Assembly (NCBI RefSeq): GCF_003265355.1
Contig: NZ_QFRW01000313.1
Location: forward strand, 1-32,908
Source of the DNA: Glycomyces dulcitolivorans
GTDB lineage: Bacteria; Actinomycetota; Actinomycetes; Mycobacteriales; Micromonosporaceae
DNA: 32,908 nt
Direction of reading: 5' to 3'
Below, piece by piece: positions 7,818-16,315 of the stretch. The position numbers and the translations under genes are program-made. Each line of letters opens with the position of its first letter. The stretch's first letter is position 1. The notes below the pieces were generated by a model. It had not been told where the DNA came from, did not search any database, and saw only the letters and a list, made by a program, of their open reading frames with translations.

Positions 7818-9101
7818 TTACTGGCCGATCACGATGTGGCGGCGGCCCTCCCAGGCGGCCGGGTCCGTGATGCGGCGCCCGTCGAGGAGGACGGTGACCT
7901 CCGGCAGGTCCGCGGCCGACAGCGACCGGTACTCGGCGTGGTCGGCCTGCACGACGGCGGCGGTGACGGTCTCGCCGCGGTGCGGCGTGAGCCCCTCGGC
8001 CTCCAGCTCCGCGTCGGTGTACATCGGGTCGCTCACATAAGCGGTGGCGCCCTTCGCCTTCAGCGACTCCACGAGCGGGAACACCCCGGAGAACGCGGTC
8101 TCCTTGACCCCGCCGCGGTAGGCCGCGCCGAGGACGAGCACCGAGGCGCCCTCCAGGCCCCCGTAGGCGGCGTCGAGGACGTCCGCGGAGTACGACGGCA
8201 TCGCCGCGTTCGCGGCGCGGGCCGCGCGCACCACCGTCGCGTCGGGGTCGTTCCACAGGTACATCTGCGGGTAGATCGGGATGCAGTGCCCGCCCACGGC
8301 GATGCCCGGGCGGTGGATGTGGCTGTACGGCTGCGAGTTGCAGGCCTCGATGACCTTCATGACGTCCAGGCCCTGCTTGTCGGCGAAGCGCGCGAACTGG
8401 TTCGCGAGGCCGATGTTGACGTCCCGGTACGTGGTCTCGGCGAGCTTCGCCATCTCCGAGGCCTCGGCGGACCCGAGGTCCCACACGCCGTTGGGCCGCG
8501 GCAGGTCGTCGCGCTCGTCGAAGTCGAGCACGGCCTCGTAGAACCGCACGCCCGCCTCGGCCGACGACTCGTTGATGCCGCCGACGAGCTTCGGGTAGCG
8601 GCGCAGGTCCGCGAAGACCCGCCCGGTCAGGACCCGCTCGGGGCTGAACACCAGGTGGAAGTCCTCCCCGGCGGTGAGGCCCGAACCGGCCTCCAGCATC
8701 GGCGCCCACCGCTCGCGCGTGGTCCCCACCGGCAGCGTCGTCTCGTAGGAGACGAGCGTGCCCGGCTTGAGGCCCTTGGCGACCGCCTTCGTGGCGGCGT
8801 CCATCCACCCGAAGTCCGGGACGCCCTCGGCGTCGACGAACAGCGGCACGACGATGACGACGGCCTCGGACTCGGCGACGGCGGCCGCGGTGTCCGTGGT
8901 GGCCCGCAGGTTCCCCGCGGCCACGGCCTCCTTCAGCTTCTCGCCCAGCAGGTGCTCGCCGGGGAAGGGCTCCACGCCGTCGTTGACGGCCTGGACGACC
9001 TTCGCGTTCACGTCGGCGCCGACGACCTCGTGGCCCTTCGCGGCGAACTGGACGGCCAGCGGCAGCCCGATCTTGCCCAATGCGACGACAGAGACTCTCA
9101 T
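7818..9101 (-). CDS. wbpA: UDP-N-acetylhexosamine 6-dehydrogenase (WbpA/WecC family), 427 aa
   Basis: NAD-dependent oxidation of the C6 hydroxyl of UDP-GlcNAc (or UDP-ManNAc) to a uronic acid. Seen: N-terminal Rossmann motif VALGKIGLPLA, the middle-domain strand SYETTLPVGTTRE, the ERVLTGRV segment, the KLAETTYRDVNIGLANQF helix, and the catalytic cysteine in GGHCIPIYP at about residue 258, followed by the C-terminal UDP-binding domain (LGAAYRGGVKET). Length is normal for the family. ATG 9101 is preferred because AGGAAG is five bases upstream; GTG 9107 overlaps the upstream stop and is the alternative. It is last in the minus-strand run 12785-7818 with GT2, WbpB-like and WbpE-like genes. Which epimer it uses cannot be read; the neighbours favour UDP-GlcNAc. 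Confidence 0.88.
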   Translation of the reverse strand: MRVSVVALGKIGLPLAVQFAAKGHEVVGADVNAKVVQAVNDGVEPFPGEHLLGEKLKEAVAAGNLRATTDTAAAVAESEAVVIVVPLFVDAEGVPDFGWMDAATKAVAKGLKPGTLVSYETTLPVGTTRERWAPMLEAGSGLTAGEDFHLVFSPERVLTGRVFADLRRYPKLVGGINESSAEAGVRFYEAVLDFDERDDLPRPNGVWDLGSAEASEMAKLAETTYRDVNIGLANQFARFADKQGLDVMKVIEACNSQPYSHIHRPGIAVGGHCIPIYPQMYLWNDPDATVVRAARAANAAMPSYSADVLDAAYGGLEGASVLVLGAAYRGGVKETAFSGVFPLVESLKAKGATAYVSDPMYTDAELEAEGLTPHRGETVTAAVVQADHAEYRSLSAADLPEVTVLLDGRRITDPAAWEGRRHIVIGQ

Positions 9102-9103
9102 GT

Positions 9104-10684
9104 TCACTTCCTGCTCGGTTTGAGGCCGACGAGGCTCGCCACGCGGCGCTTCAGCGACGGCTTGCCCGCCGAATGCACGACGAGGAGGGACTTCTGCCCC
9201 CAGTCCACGGTCACGCTACCGGGGCGGCCCTGCCGCTCGACGGGGCCCTTGACGGTCTTGAGGGGCAGGTCGTACACGAACGGCCCCATCGCGAGGTGGC
9301 CGCGCAGCGACCAGCGGCCCGCGGTCTCGGCGATGCCGCCGACCGGCAGCCGCGCCGCGACCACCGTCGTGTCGCCGTCGGGCCGCAGCTCGACCTCGGC
9401 GACCACGTCGTGGACGTGGAACTCCCCGACCGGCACCGACCGGCGCGCGGCCGGGCCCTTGGCCTTCACCAGGCGCTCGGCGCTCACGCCGACCGCGTCA
9501 GGCTCCAGTCCGGCCACGGGCACGCGGAACCAGTACTCCAGGAAGAACCCGGTCGCCCGGTCCCCCGCCCACGTCAGGTCGATCGGGTCGACGCCCTTGG
9601 CGAGCCGGCCGACGACGCGCTCGGCGGTCGCCTCGTACCACTCGTCCGGGCAGCCCTCGCGGAACCCGCTGTAGCGCACGAACACGCGCCCGTCCTCCAC
9701 CAGGAAGCCGGGGGCGTCCTCGCCGATCGCGGCTTCGAGCAGGTCCCACTCGCGCCGCTGCGCGAGGGAGACCTTCACGCGCTTCTCCGTCGGCAGCTGC
9801 TCCCGGATCTCCTCGGTCAGGTACGCGTCGCAGAACCCCGCGACGGCCTCCCAGAACTTCTCGCGCGACGACTTGTCCGCGCTCAGGAACTGCGGCTGCA
9901 CGCACTTGGCGATCTCGCGCGAGAACACCCGGTACATGAGCGCCTCGCGCTCCGGCCCGGGCTCGTACAGCTCCTCGATCGCGGCCACGATCTGCTCGGC
10001 GGCGTGCACCCACTCGACCGGACCGGTCGAGTAGATCAGGTTCCCGCCGGTCTCGCGCTTCACCGCGTAATACGAGTCGTAGTCCGACAGGATCGTGATC
10101 TTCGACGCCTTCGCCATGGCGCGCAGCGTGAACGGCACGTCCGAGCAGACCGCCATCCCCTCGGGGAACCGCAGCCCCTCCGACTCCACCAGCTCCCGGC
10201 GGAACAGCTTCGTGTTCGACAGCGCCCACGCCAGCTCCGGCGTCGGGAACGGCGCGTCCGCGACGTCCTCGGCGAACACGTCGGGCGCCTTGCGCCCGTT
10301 CACGCCCACCATCTTGCACAGCAGCACGTCCGAGCCCAGCTCGTCCGCCCGGTCGACCATCCGCTCCAGGGCCTCCGGCCCGAAGTAGTCGTCCGAGCCG
10401 ATGAAGAACACGTACCGGCCCCGCGCGATCTCCAAGCCCGCGTTGCACGGCACCGCCGGACCGCCCGAGTTCGCCTGGTGCACCACCCGGACCAGGCCCG
10501 GGTGCTCGGCCGCGAACCGGTCCAGCTCCTCGCCGGACCCGTCCGTCGAACCGTCGTCCACGGCCACGACCTCGAACCGGTCCGCGCCGATCGTCTGCGC
10601 CACCATCGAATCCAGGCACGCCGTCAGGTACGGCATCGTGTTGTAGACCGGGATGACGACCGTGACGTCCACAGCCGCGCTCAT
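9104..10684 (-). CDS. GT2-family glycosyltransferase with C-terminal accessory domain, 526 aa
   Basis: GT-A inverting glycosyltransferase. The catalytic domain (about 1-330) starts DVTVVIPVYNTMPYLTACLDS and has VDDGSTDGS, then NSGGPAVPCNAGLEIARGRYVFFIGSDDYF with the metal-binding DD, and a conserved SYYAVKRETGGNL region. The remaining roughly 190 residues look like beta-sandwich accessory sequence ending in a basic tail (GLKPSRK). This layout, GT2 plus an extra C-terminal beta domain, recalls TarS/TarP-type wall teichoic acid glycosyltransferases, though similarity beyond layout is not claimed. It overlaps the wbpB-like gene by ATGA. Its place within the UDP-diacetamido-glucuronate gene set suggests that it uses that nucleotide sugar; this is inference. 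Confidence 0.87.
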   Translation of the reverse strand: MSAAVDVTVVIPVYNTMPYLTACLDSMVAQTIGADRFEVVAVDDGSTDGSGEELDRFAAEHPGLVRVVHQANSGGPAVPCNAGLEIARGRYVFFIGSDDYFGPEALERMVDRADELGSDVLLCKMVGVNGRKAPDVFAEDVADAPFPTPELAWALSNTKLFRRELVESEGLRFPEGMAVCSDVPFTLRAMAKASKITILSDYDSYYAVKRETGGNLIYSTGPVEWVHAAEQIVAAIEELYEPGPEREALMYRVFSREIAKCVQPQFLSADKSSREKFWEAVAGFCDAYLTEEIREQLPTEKRVKVSLAQRREWDLLEAAIGEDAPGFLVEDGRVFVRYSGFREGCPDEWYEATAERVVGRLAKGVDPIDLTWAGDRATGFFLEYWFRVPVAGLEPDAVGVSAERLVKAKGPAARRSVPVGEFHVHDVVAEVELRPDGDTTVVAARLPVGGIAETAGRWSLRGHLAMGPFVYDLPLKTVKGPVERQGRPGSVTVDWGQKSLLVVHSAGKPSLKRRVASLVGLKPSRK

Positions 10685-11685
10685 GCTCGGCTTCCGTCGA
10701 GAACGACCGTCTCCCCCGTCGCCGCCGACTGGAGCATCGACTCCGACACCTCAACGGTGTTCGCGCCCTGCGCCAGGTCCACGATGTCGTTCGGCTTCCC
10801 CAGGACCGCGTCCCGGAAGTGCTCGTGCTCGACCAGCAGCGGCTCGCGCTTGCGGATCGCGTACCGGACCATGTCGCCCTCGGAGACCCCGCGGAAGTTG
10901 CTGATCGCCTCCCACTCGGTCACCTCGACCCCGTTCGCGTAGAACGTCAGGTCCGCCGTCAGCGTGTCGGCGATGAAGCAGCCGCGGTCGCCCGTGACGA
11001 CCGCCGTGCGCTCCTTGAACGGGCTCAGCCAGTTCACCGAGTGGTTCGCGATCGCGCCACCGGACAGCTGCCCGACCGCCGCGATCATGTCCTCGTGCTC
11101 CCGGCCCGACCGCGACACCGTGTGCGCCGTGACCGTCCGGTACGTCTGCCCGGTCACGAACCCGGTCAGGTCGATGTCGTGCGTCGCGAGGTCCTTGACC
11201 ACCCCGACGTCGGCGATCCGGCCCGGGAACGGACCCTGGCGGCGCGTCGCGATCTGGAGGACCTCCCCCAGCTCACCCGCCTCCAGGCGCTCGCGCAGGC
11301 TCATGACCGCCGGGTTGAACCGCTCGATGTGGCCCACGCCCGCGACCAGCCCGCGCGACTCGAACGCCTCCGCGAGGATCCGCGCGGCCTTCGTGGTGTG
11401 CGCCAACGGCTTCTCGATGAGCGCATGCACCCCGGCCTCGGCCAGGGCCAGGCCCACCTGCTCGTGGTACGCCGTCGGGCAGGCCACCACGACGTAGTCC
11501 ACGCCGAGGCCGATCAGCTGCTCGACGTTCTCGACCAGGCGCCCCGCGGGCACCGCGGCCGCATCGGCCACCGGGTCGGCGACCCCGACGAGGTCGACCC
11601 CGTCGAGGGCGTTCAGGACGCGGGCGTGGTTGCGGCCCATCGCCCCCATGCCGACCAGGCCGGCGCGCAGACGTTCGGTGCTCAC
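10681..11685 (-). CDS. wbpB: UDP-GlcNAcA 3-dehydrogenase-like oxidoreductase (Gfo/Idh/MocA; WbpB/WlbA type), 334 aa
   Basis: NAD(P)-dependent oxidoreductase. The N-terminal Rossmann domain has GLVGMGAMGRNHARVL. The EKPLA motif at about residue 96-100 is the Gfo/Idh/MocA signature with its catalytic lysine. KDLATHDIDLTGF carries the Asp/His pair of the active site. In the WbpB/WlbA role it oxidises C3 of UDP-GlcNAcA to the 3-keto sugar, which the adjacent aminotransferase would then use. GTG 11685 overlaps the stop of that aminotransferase by GTGA, and the gene's own stop overlaps the GT2 gene by ATGA, so the three are strictly coupled. Gfo/Idh/MocA enzymes are diverse. The specific reaction is inferred from the neighbours, not from unique residues. 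Confidence 0.85.
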   Translation of the reverse strand: MSTERLRAGLVGMGAMGRNHARVLNALDGVDLVGVADPVADAAAVPAGRLVENVEQLIGLGVDYVVVACPTAYHEQVGLALAEAGVHALIEKPLAHTTKAARILAEAFESRGLVAGVGHIERFNPAVMSLRERLEAGELGEVLQIATRRQGPFPGRIADVGVVKDLATHDIDLTGFVTGQTYRTVTAHTVSRSGREHEDMIAAVGQLSGGAIANHSVNWLSPFKERTAVVTGDRGCFIADTLTADLTFYANGVEVTEWEAISNFRGVSEGDMVRYAIRKREPLLVEHEHFRDAVLGKPNDIVDLAQGANTVEVSESMLQSAATGETVVLDGSRA

Positions 11686-12785
11686 TGCGGCAGCTCCAGG
11701 GAGTGGACCGCCTCGACGATGCGGTCGAGGTCGCCCTCGCTCAACGCGGGGTGGATCGGCAGGGACAGCACCTCGGCCGCCGCCTTGTCCGTCTCCGGCA
11801 GGTCCGCCTCGACGTGCGCGTACGGCGCCAGCTTGTGGATCGGAATCGGGTAGTACACGGCCGAGCCGATGCCCGCGGCGTTCAGCTGCTCCAGGGCAGC
11901 GTCGCGGCCGACCGGCACCCGCACCGTGTACTGGTGGTAGATGTGGCGCGCCCACGGCGCGACCGGCGGGACGACGACGCCCGCGGCGCCGGCCAGCCCC
12001 TTGTCCAGGTGCGCGGCGTTCGAACGGCGCTGCTCGGTCCACTCGTCGAGCCGGCCCAGCTGGACCCGCCCGATCGCGGCCGACACGTCCGTCATCCGCA
12101 TGTTCGCGCCGACGATCTCGTTCTGGTACCGCGCCTCCATGCCCTGGTTGCGCAGCAGCCGCAGCGTCCGGGCCAGCTTCGGGTCGTCCGTGGAGACCAT
12201 GCCGCCTTCGAGCGCGTGCATGTTCTTCGTCGGGTAGAAGCTGAACGTCCCGGCAACGCCGAACGAGCCGACGGGGCGGCCCTCGACCTGGGCCCCGTGC
12301 GCCTGGCAGGCGTCTTCGAGGATCGCCAGGGAGTGCCGCTCGGCCAGCGCCGTCAGGCGGGTCATGTCGGCGGGGTGGCCGTACAGGTGCACCGGCATGA
12401 TCGCGACGGTCTTGGGGCCGATCAGCGCGGCGACGGCGTCGGGGTCGACGCAGAACGTGTCGGGCTCGATGTCGGCGAAGACCGGTTCGGCGCCGACGAG
12501 GCGGACCGCGTTCGCGCTGGCGGCGAAGGAGAAGGAGGGGACGATGACCTCGTCGCCGGGGCCGATGCCCATGGCGAGGAGGGCGAGCTGGAGGGCCGAG
12601 GTGCCGGAGTTGACGGCGACGCACTCGGCGGTCCCGGAGACCTTGGTGAACTCCGCTTCGAAGGCGGCCACCTCGGGCCCCTGGACGACCCGGCCGCTGC
12701 GCAGTACCGCTACGGCCGCTTCGATCTCGGCCTCGCCGATGTGCGGCTTCGCCGGGGGGATGAACTCCCGCTGTTGGTCAGGCAC
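11682..12785 (-). CDS. wbpE: PLP-dependent DegT/DnrJ/EryC1 aminotransferase (WbpE/WlbC type), 367 aa
   Basis: Sugar aminotransferase of the DegT family, expected to use glutamate to aminate the 3-keto group of UDP-3-keto-GlcNAcA. Landmarks: GRVVQGPEVAAFEAEF, NSGTSALQLALLAMGIGPGDEVIVPS, EDACQAHGA with the PLP-ring Asp (about 158), FSFYPTKNM with the PLP-binding Lys (about 187), EGGMVST and IVGANMRMTDVSAAIGRVQL. The start chosen is GTG 12785, with GGAGAG four bases upstream and a normal family N-terminus (REFIPPAKPHIG). ATG 12848, 63 nt earlier in frame with GGAGG ten bases upstream, is a real alternative. The 115-nt gap to the upstream gene leaves room for a promoter. The GTGA overlap with the wbpB-like gene supports a joint pathway. 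Confidence 0.87.
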   Translation of the reverse strand: MPDQQREFIPPAKPHIGEAEIEAAVAVLRSGRVVQGPEVAAFEAEFTKVSGTAECVAVNSGTSALQLALLAMGIGPGDEVIVPSFSFAASANAVRLVGAEPVFADIEPDTFCVDPDAVAALIGPKTVAIMPVHLYGHPADMTRLTALAERHSLAILEDACQAHGAQVEGRPVGSFGVAGTFSFYPTKNMHALEGGMVSTDDPKLARTLRLLRNQGMEARYQNEIVGANMRMTDVSAAIGRVQLGRLDEWTEQRRSNAAHLDKGLAGAAGVVVPPVAPWARHIYHQYTVRVPVGRDAALEQLNAAGIGSAVYYPIPIHKLAPYAHVEADLPETDKAAAEVLSLPIHPALSEGDLDRIVEAVHSLELPQ

Positions 12786-12900
12786 GTGTCTCTCCGCGTT
12801 CTCCGGAACGGTCTGGACTTCGCACTGGGTGGGTGCGCGATCGATCATACAGAGGACACCTCCAGTTAATACACGGAGAACTCCGGCTGGCGAGGAGGTG

Positions 12901-13701
12901 TCACGTGGGCAACTGGGAGCCCAGCGCGTCCCTCGCGAACTTGAGGGATTCGTGCAGGTCGTCGGCCCTTCGGGTGCGGTTGCCGCTCTTGCGCGTGGAG
13001 ACCTCGACGGTGATGGAGCCGTCCCATCCGGCGGCGCCGAGGGAGCCGAGGAGCTCGGCGCACGGCTGGGTCCCGCGGCCGGGGACGAGGTGCTGGTCGG
13101 CGCCGGGGGCGGTGCCGTCGCACAGGTGGATGTGCCTGAGGCCCTTGCCCATCCGCTCGGCCATGGCGACGGCGTCGGCGCCGGAGGCGGCGCAGTGGGA
13201 GAGGTCGAGGGTGTAGGCGTCGTAGCCGTGGCGGGTGGGGTCCCAGTGGGGGCGGTAGGGCACGAGATTCCGCTTGCCGACCTTGAGGGGGAACATGTTC
13301 TCGACGGCGACGGTGATGCCCGGGTACCGGACGGCGAGGCCGTCGAGGACGGTGGAGAACTTGGCGGCGTAGTCGCGCTGCCAGGAGAACGGCGGGTGGA
13401 TGACCACGGTGGGCGAGCCGAGGTACTCGGCGGCCTGCACGGAGCGGCGCAGCCGGGTCCAGGGGTCGGCGCTCCAGACCCGCTGGGTGACCAGCAGGCA
13501 GGGGGCGTGGACGGCGCCGATCTTGACGCCGTAGTGCTTGGCGAGGCTGGCGGCGGCCGAGGGGTCCTGGGAGACCCGGTCGGTGAAGACCATGAGCTCG
13601 ACCCCGTCGTATCCGAGCTCGGCGGCGAGCTCGAACCCGACCGCGGTGGGCTCGGGGTACACGGACGTGGTCGACAGCAGAACCGGGACGGACTGGGTCA
13701 C
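12901..13701 (-). CDS. Xylose-isomerase-like TIM-barrel protein, 266 aa
   Basis: Sugar phosphate isomerase/epimerase-type TIM barrel (AP endonuclease 2 superfamily). Beta-strand ends with likely metal or substrate ligands: YDGVELMVF, KIGAVHAPC, SPTVVIHPPF, ITVAVENMFP, YTLDLSHCAASG, LRHIHLCDGTAPG and GSITVEVSTRK. The His, Glu and Asp at these positions fit the usual metal site. Length is typical. Start GTG 13701 has no good ribosome binding site but TACCCT lies seven bases upstream, as in leaderless transcripts. It is divergent from the 13799 gene and upstream of, but not overlapping, the aminotransferase. Whether it belongs to the sugar pathway is unclear; an epimerase role is possible but not shown. 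Many actinobacteria carry such proteins with no assigned function. Confidence 0.8.
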   Translation of the reverse strand: MTQSVPVLLSTTSVYPEPTAVGFELAAELGYDGVELMVFTDRVSQDPSAAASLAKHYGVKIGAVHAPCLLVTQRVWSADPWTRLRRSVQAAEYLGSPTVVIHPPFSWQRDYAAKFSTVLDGLAVRYPGITVAVENMFPLKVGKRNLVPYRPHWDPTRHGYDAYTLDLSHCAASGADAVAMAERMGKGLRHIHLCDGTAPGADQHLVPGRGTQPCAELLGSLGAAGWDGSITVEVSTRKSGNRTRRADDLHESLKFARDALGSQLPT

Positions 13702-13798
13702 GGTCCCCAGGGTACGCCGTGCTCAAAACGCGGCGCGGGCTTCGGGGTGCGCGCGGCGTGAACCGGGTCTGAACGTGCGGTGCAGGTACCGTTGACGG
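13702..13798. promoter_or_regulatory. Bidirectional promoter, both sides leaderless-like
   Basis: In this 97-nt divergent gap a TANNNT box sits just before each start codon: TACCGT (13787-13792) six bases before ATG 13799 on the plus strand, and TACCCT (13714-13709) seven bases before GTG 13701 on the minus strand. Neither start has a Shine-Dalgarno sequence at normal distance. This is the arrangement known from actinobacterial leaderless mRNAs. No clear -35 boxes are seen. Confidence 0.5.
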
Positions 13799-14608
13799 AT
13801 GACCGACGAGGTGCCCGCGGGCTTCGACCGCGAGTGGGTCGAGTTCTTCGATCCCGCTGACTCCGACACGATGGTGCGCGCCGACCTGACCTGGCTGCTG
13901 TCCAGGTGGGGCTGCATCTTCGGGAGGCATCCCGAGCAGGGTGGCTGCCCGGGGATCGACGCGAAGCAGAGCGCGGACGGGTGCTGCCTGCACGGGGCGT
14001 TCTACACCGACGCCGCCGACGTGCGCCGCACCAAGGAGGTCGTGAAGAAGCTGACGCCCGAGACGTGGCAGCTGCACCGCAAGTGGCGGCACACGATCGT
14101 CGAGGACACCCTGGAGAACGACGAGGGCGAGGACGAGCCGGCGCTCAAGACCGCGGTGGTCGACGGGGCGTGCGTGTTCCACAACCGCGAGGGCTTCGCG
14201 ACGGGCGCGGGCTGCGCCCTGCACCAGCAGGCGATGCGCGACGGCGTCCACCCGATGGAGTACAAGCCCGAGGTGTGCTGGCAGCTGCCGGTGAAGCGGG
14301 ACTTCAAGACCGAGCACCGCGCGGACGGCACCGACGTGTCGGTCACGCTCATCACCGAGTTCGACCGGGCCTCGTGGGGTCCGGGCGGGCACGACTTCGA
14401 CTGGTGGTGCACGAGTTCGCCGCTGGCGCACACGGCCTCGGAGCCGGTGTACCTGTCGTACGCGGTGGAGCTGACGGAGCTGCTGGGGGCGGCCGCGTAC
14501 GAGCGGCTGGCCGACCTGTGCGCGGACCGGGAGAAGAAGGGCCTGGTGGCCCCGCACCCGGCGAGCGTGCGCTCTCCGAACCTGCTCCCCATGCCCCGGC
14601 GGATCTGA
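13799..14608 (+). CDS. Conserved cysteine-rich protein (possible YkgJ/DUF3109-like metal-binding), 269 aa
   Basis: A cytosolic-looking protein with no signal peptide. Cysteines are clustered at WGCIFGRHPEQGGCPG, DGCCLHGAFY, DGACVFHNREGF, GAGCALHQQA and PEVCWQLPV. The spacing recalls the YkgJ or DUF3109-like group, in which Cys and His residues are proposed to bind zinc or an iron-sulfur cluster. The rest has no motif that I can name. ATG 13799 has no ribosome binding site and may start a leaderless mRNA. It is divergent from the TIM-barrel gene and convergent with the TagF-like gene at 14630, sharing a terminator whose hairpin includes its stop codon. It is the only plus-strand gene in this part of the polymer locus, and a link to the polymer is not evident. 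Confidence 0.75.
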   Translation: MTDEVPAGFDREWVEFFDPADSDTMVRADLTWLLSRWGCIFGRHPEQGGCPGIDAKQSADGCCLHGAFYTDAADVRRTKEVVKKLTPETWQLHRKWRHTIVEDTLENDEGEDEPALKTAVVDGACVFHNREGFATGAGCALHQQAMRDGVHPMEYKPEVCWQLPVKRDFKTEHRADGTDVSVTLITEFDRASWGPGGHDFDWWCTSSPLAHTASEPVYLSYAVELTELLGAAAYERLADLCADREKKGLVAPHPASVRSPNLLPMPRRI

Positions 14609-14622
14609 ACCGGGGCACGGGG
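14587..14622. terminator. Bidirectional terminator overlapping a coding end
   Basis: Arms 14587-14599 and 14610-14622 pair over 13 positions with a single A-C mismatch and a 10-nt loop that contains the TGA of the plus-strand gene (14606-14608). The convergent minus-strand gene stops at 14630, so the hairpin also lies 7 nt after its stop. No T tract follows. Confidence 0.65.
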
Positions 14623-14629
14623 AACGGTG

Positions 14630-16315
14630 TTACGCGGCGGTCTCGGCGACCCCCGCGGTCTTGACGACCGGTTCGGCGTAGGTCTCGCGGACGGCGTCGG
14701 CGAAGACCTCGAACAGGTCCTCGGGCGCGTGGTCGCCGAGGTAGTACTCGCGGGTGGCGGCCCGCTGCCCGGCCTTGGAGTCGGTGTCGAACAGCTCGGC
14801 CATGACCGCTTCGGCGTTCTTCGCGCCGGGCTTGAGCAGGTACGCGCCGGCGGCGACGGGGAACTCCTCCAGGTAGCCGCCGCGCAGGCCCCGCGGGTCG
14901 GTCATCGCGAACGGCTTGCCGCTGTAGAGCCAGTCGGAGGCCGCGCCGCTGATGTCGCACACGGCCGCGTCGGCGGCGTTGACGCAGTCGGCGAGGGACA
15001 CCTGCGATTCGGCGGCGGCGCCCCAGCGGTGGGGCAGGCCGGTGCGGGAGGCGTCGGCGGCCAGCAGCGCGCGGATCGCCTCGGCGTGGGCCTGGTAGGC
15101 GGCGTTGGTGCTGGTGTACGGGTGGGTCCGGAAGTGGACGGCGACGCCCCGCGCGAGGGCGGCCTCGACGATCTTCTTGCCCTCCTTGAGGGACGAGTAG
15201 TTGACGTCCTCGGTGAAGCCGGTCCAGGTGGGGGCGTAGAGGAGCACGGGCGGCTCGTCGGGGCCCTTTTCGCGGGGGCCGACCTTGATGCCGTGGAGCT
15301 GGGGGCGGCCGATGCGGCGGAACTTGCGCTCGGGGATGTCGACGCCGTGGCGGTGGTAGCGGTCGACGCCGGCCTGCCCGGCGACGAACACGCGGTCGTA
15401 CATGAGCGAGAGGGCGCTGCGGCTGATGGCCTTGTCGGAGTCGCCGTGCATGAGCTGGATGTGCAGGAGCTCGCCGTGGCGGATGAGCGCGGTGTTCTTC
15501 TGCGCGTGGTTGGAGTAGAAGCAGGCGCGGACGCTCTCGGGCAGGAGCTTGTCGAGGACGGACTGGCCGGGGGCGAGCACGACGGGGGCGCTCGTGCACG
15601 CGACGGTGCCGCGCATGAGGAAGGCGTCGCGGACGAGGACGAGGTAGGGGTCGCCGATCTTGTCGAAGTACGGCAGCCACATCTCGATCTGGTACTCCGA
15701 GAGGCGGGCGCCGCCGAAGTGCACGACGTACTTCGGCTGGAGGCGCTCGACGGCGGCGACGACCGCTTCGTCGATGGGGTGCGACTCGCGGCGGCGCCGC
15801 AGGAGGTTCGCGACGACCGCGTCGCCGGCCCACACGAGCGAGGCGAGGACGATGACGAGCGCGGCCCAGTCGGCGACGGGCCGCAAGCCTGCGGGGACGG
15901 CGGCGGCCAGCGGCAGGGCCACGGCGGTGAAGCCGGTGACGAGGGCGATCGGGACGGGCGCGGCGGCGCGGTTGCGCAAGCCGCGGTGCACGTCCAGGTT
16001 CGCGGTCTCCAGGTGCGACAGGGAGAGCGCGATGCGGATGGCCCCGGCGACGGCCTGGAAGCCGGCGACGAGGACGCAGCCGGTGATGAGCTCCCAGCGC
16101 TGCGGGCTGTCGGACCAGGCCGCGACGAGGACCGCGATGACGGCGATGAGCCGCGCGGTGCGCATCGCGGAGAGGTCGTCGCGGTAGTACCAGGCGGTGA
16201 TCGCGAGGACGGCGGCCGCGAGGGCGTACGCCAGCAGGTGCGTGTGCGCCGCGGTCGCGGCGATGACCGCCGCGATGGCGACGATCTCGTACCGCTGTCT
16301 CCACAGTCGGGACAT
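14630..16315 (-). CDS. Membrane-anchored TagF/TagB-like polyol-phosphate transferase, 561 aa
   Basis: Predicted CDP-glycerol (or CDP-ribitol) glycerophosphotransferase-like enzyme that adds or polymerises polyol phosphate on a lipid-linked acceptor. About five hydrophobic segments fill residues 8-165 (for example YEIVAIAAVIAATAAHTHLLA and ALVIVLASLVWAGDAVVANLL). The catalytic domain follows: LQPKYVVHFGGARLSEYQI, LAPGQSVLDKLLPE, LMHGDSDKA with the conserved HG, RIGRPQLHG, LLYAPTWTGF, HFRTHPYTS with the second conserved His, and DCVNAADAAVCDISGAASDWLYSGKPF. These match the glycerophosphotransferase family; N-terminal transmembrane segments in place of a peripheral domain are less usual. ATG 16315 follows GGAG at five bases. 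It is a tandem paralogue of 16474-18183. Donor not determinable. Confidence 0.85.
   Translation of the reverse strand: MSRLWRQRYEIVAIAAVIAATAAHTHLLAYALAAAVLAITAWYYRDDLSAMRTARLIAVIAVLVAAWSDSPQRWELITGCVLVAGFQAVAGAIRIALSLSHLETANLDVHRGLRNRAAAPVPIALVTGFTAVALPLAAAVPAGLRPVADWAALVIVLASLVWAGDAVVANLLRRRRESHPIDEAVVAAVERLQPKYVVHFGGARLSEYQIEMWLPYFDKIGDPYLVLVRDAFLMRGTVACTSAPVVLAPGQSVLDKLLPESVRACFYSNHAQKNTALIRHGELLHIQLMHGDSDKAISRSALSLMYDRVFVAGQAGVDRYHRHGVDIPERKFRRIGRPQLHGIKVGPREKGPDEPPVLLYAPTWTGFTEDVNYSSLKEGKKIVEAALARGVAVHFRTHPYTSTNAAYQAHAEAIRALLAADASRTGLPHRWGAAAESQVSLADCVNAADAAVCDISGAASDWLYSGKPFAMTDPRGLRGGYLEEFPVAAGAYLLKPGAKNAEAVMAELFDTDSKAGQRAATREYYLGDHAPEDLFEVFADAVRETYAEPVVKTAGVAETAA

Noticed and set aside
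5751-9674. Very long plus-strand open frame (1307 codons)
   Set aside because: It runs antisense to GT, acetyltransferase and dehydrogenase genes with clear family motifs. Its translation is Arg/Gly/Asp-rich low complexity, as expected for a shadow frame at high GC.
12866-14557. 563-codon minus-strand frame opposite the Cys-rich gene
   Set aside because: It is a shadow frame. The opposite-strand 13799-14608 and the in-strand 12901-13701 frames carry family motifs, and this one has none.
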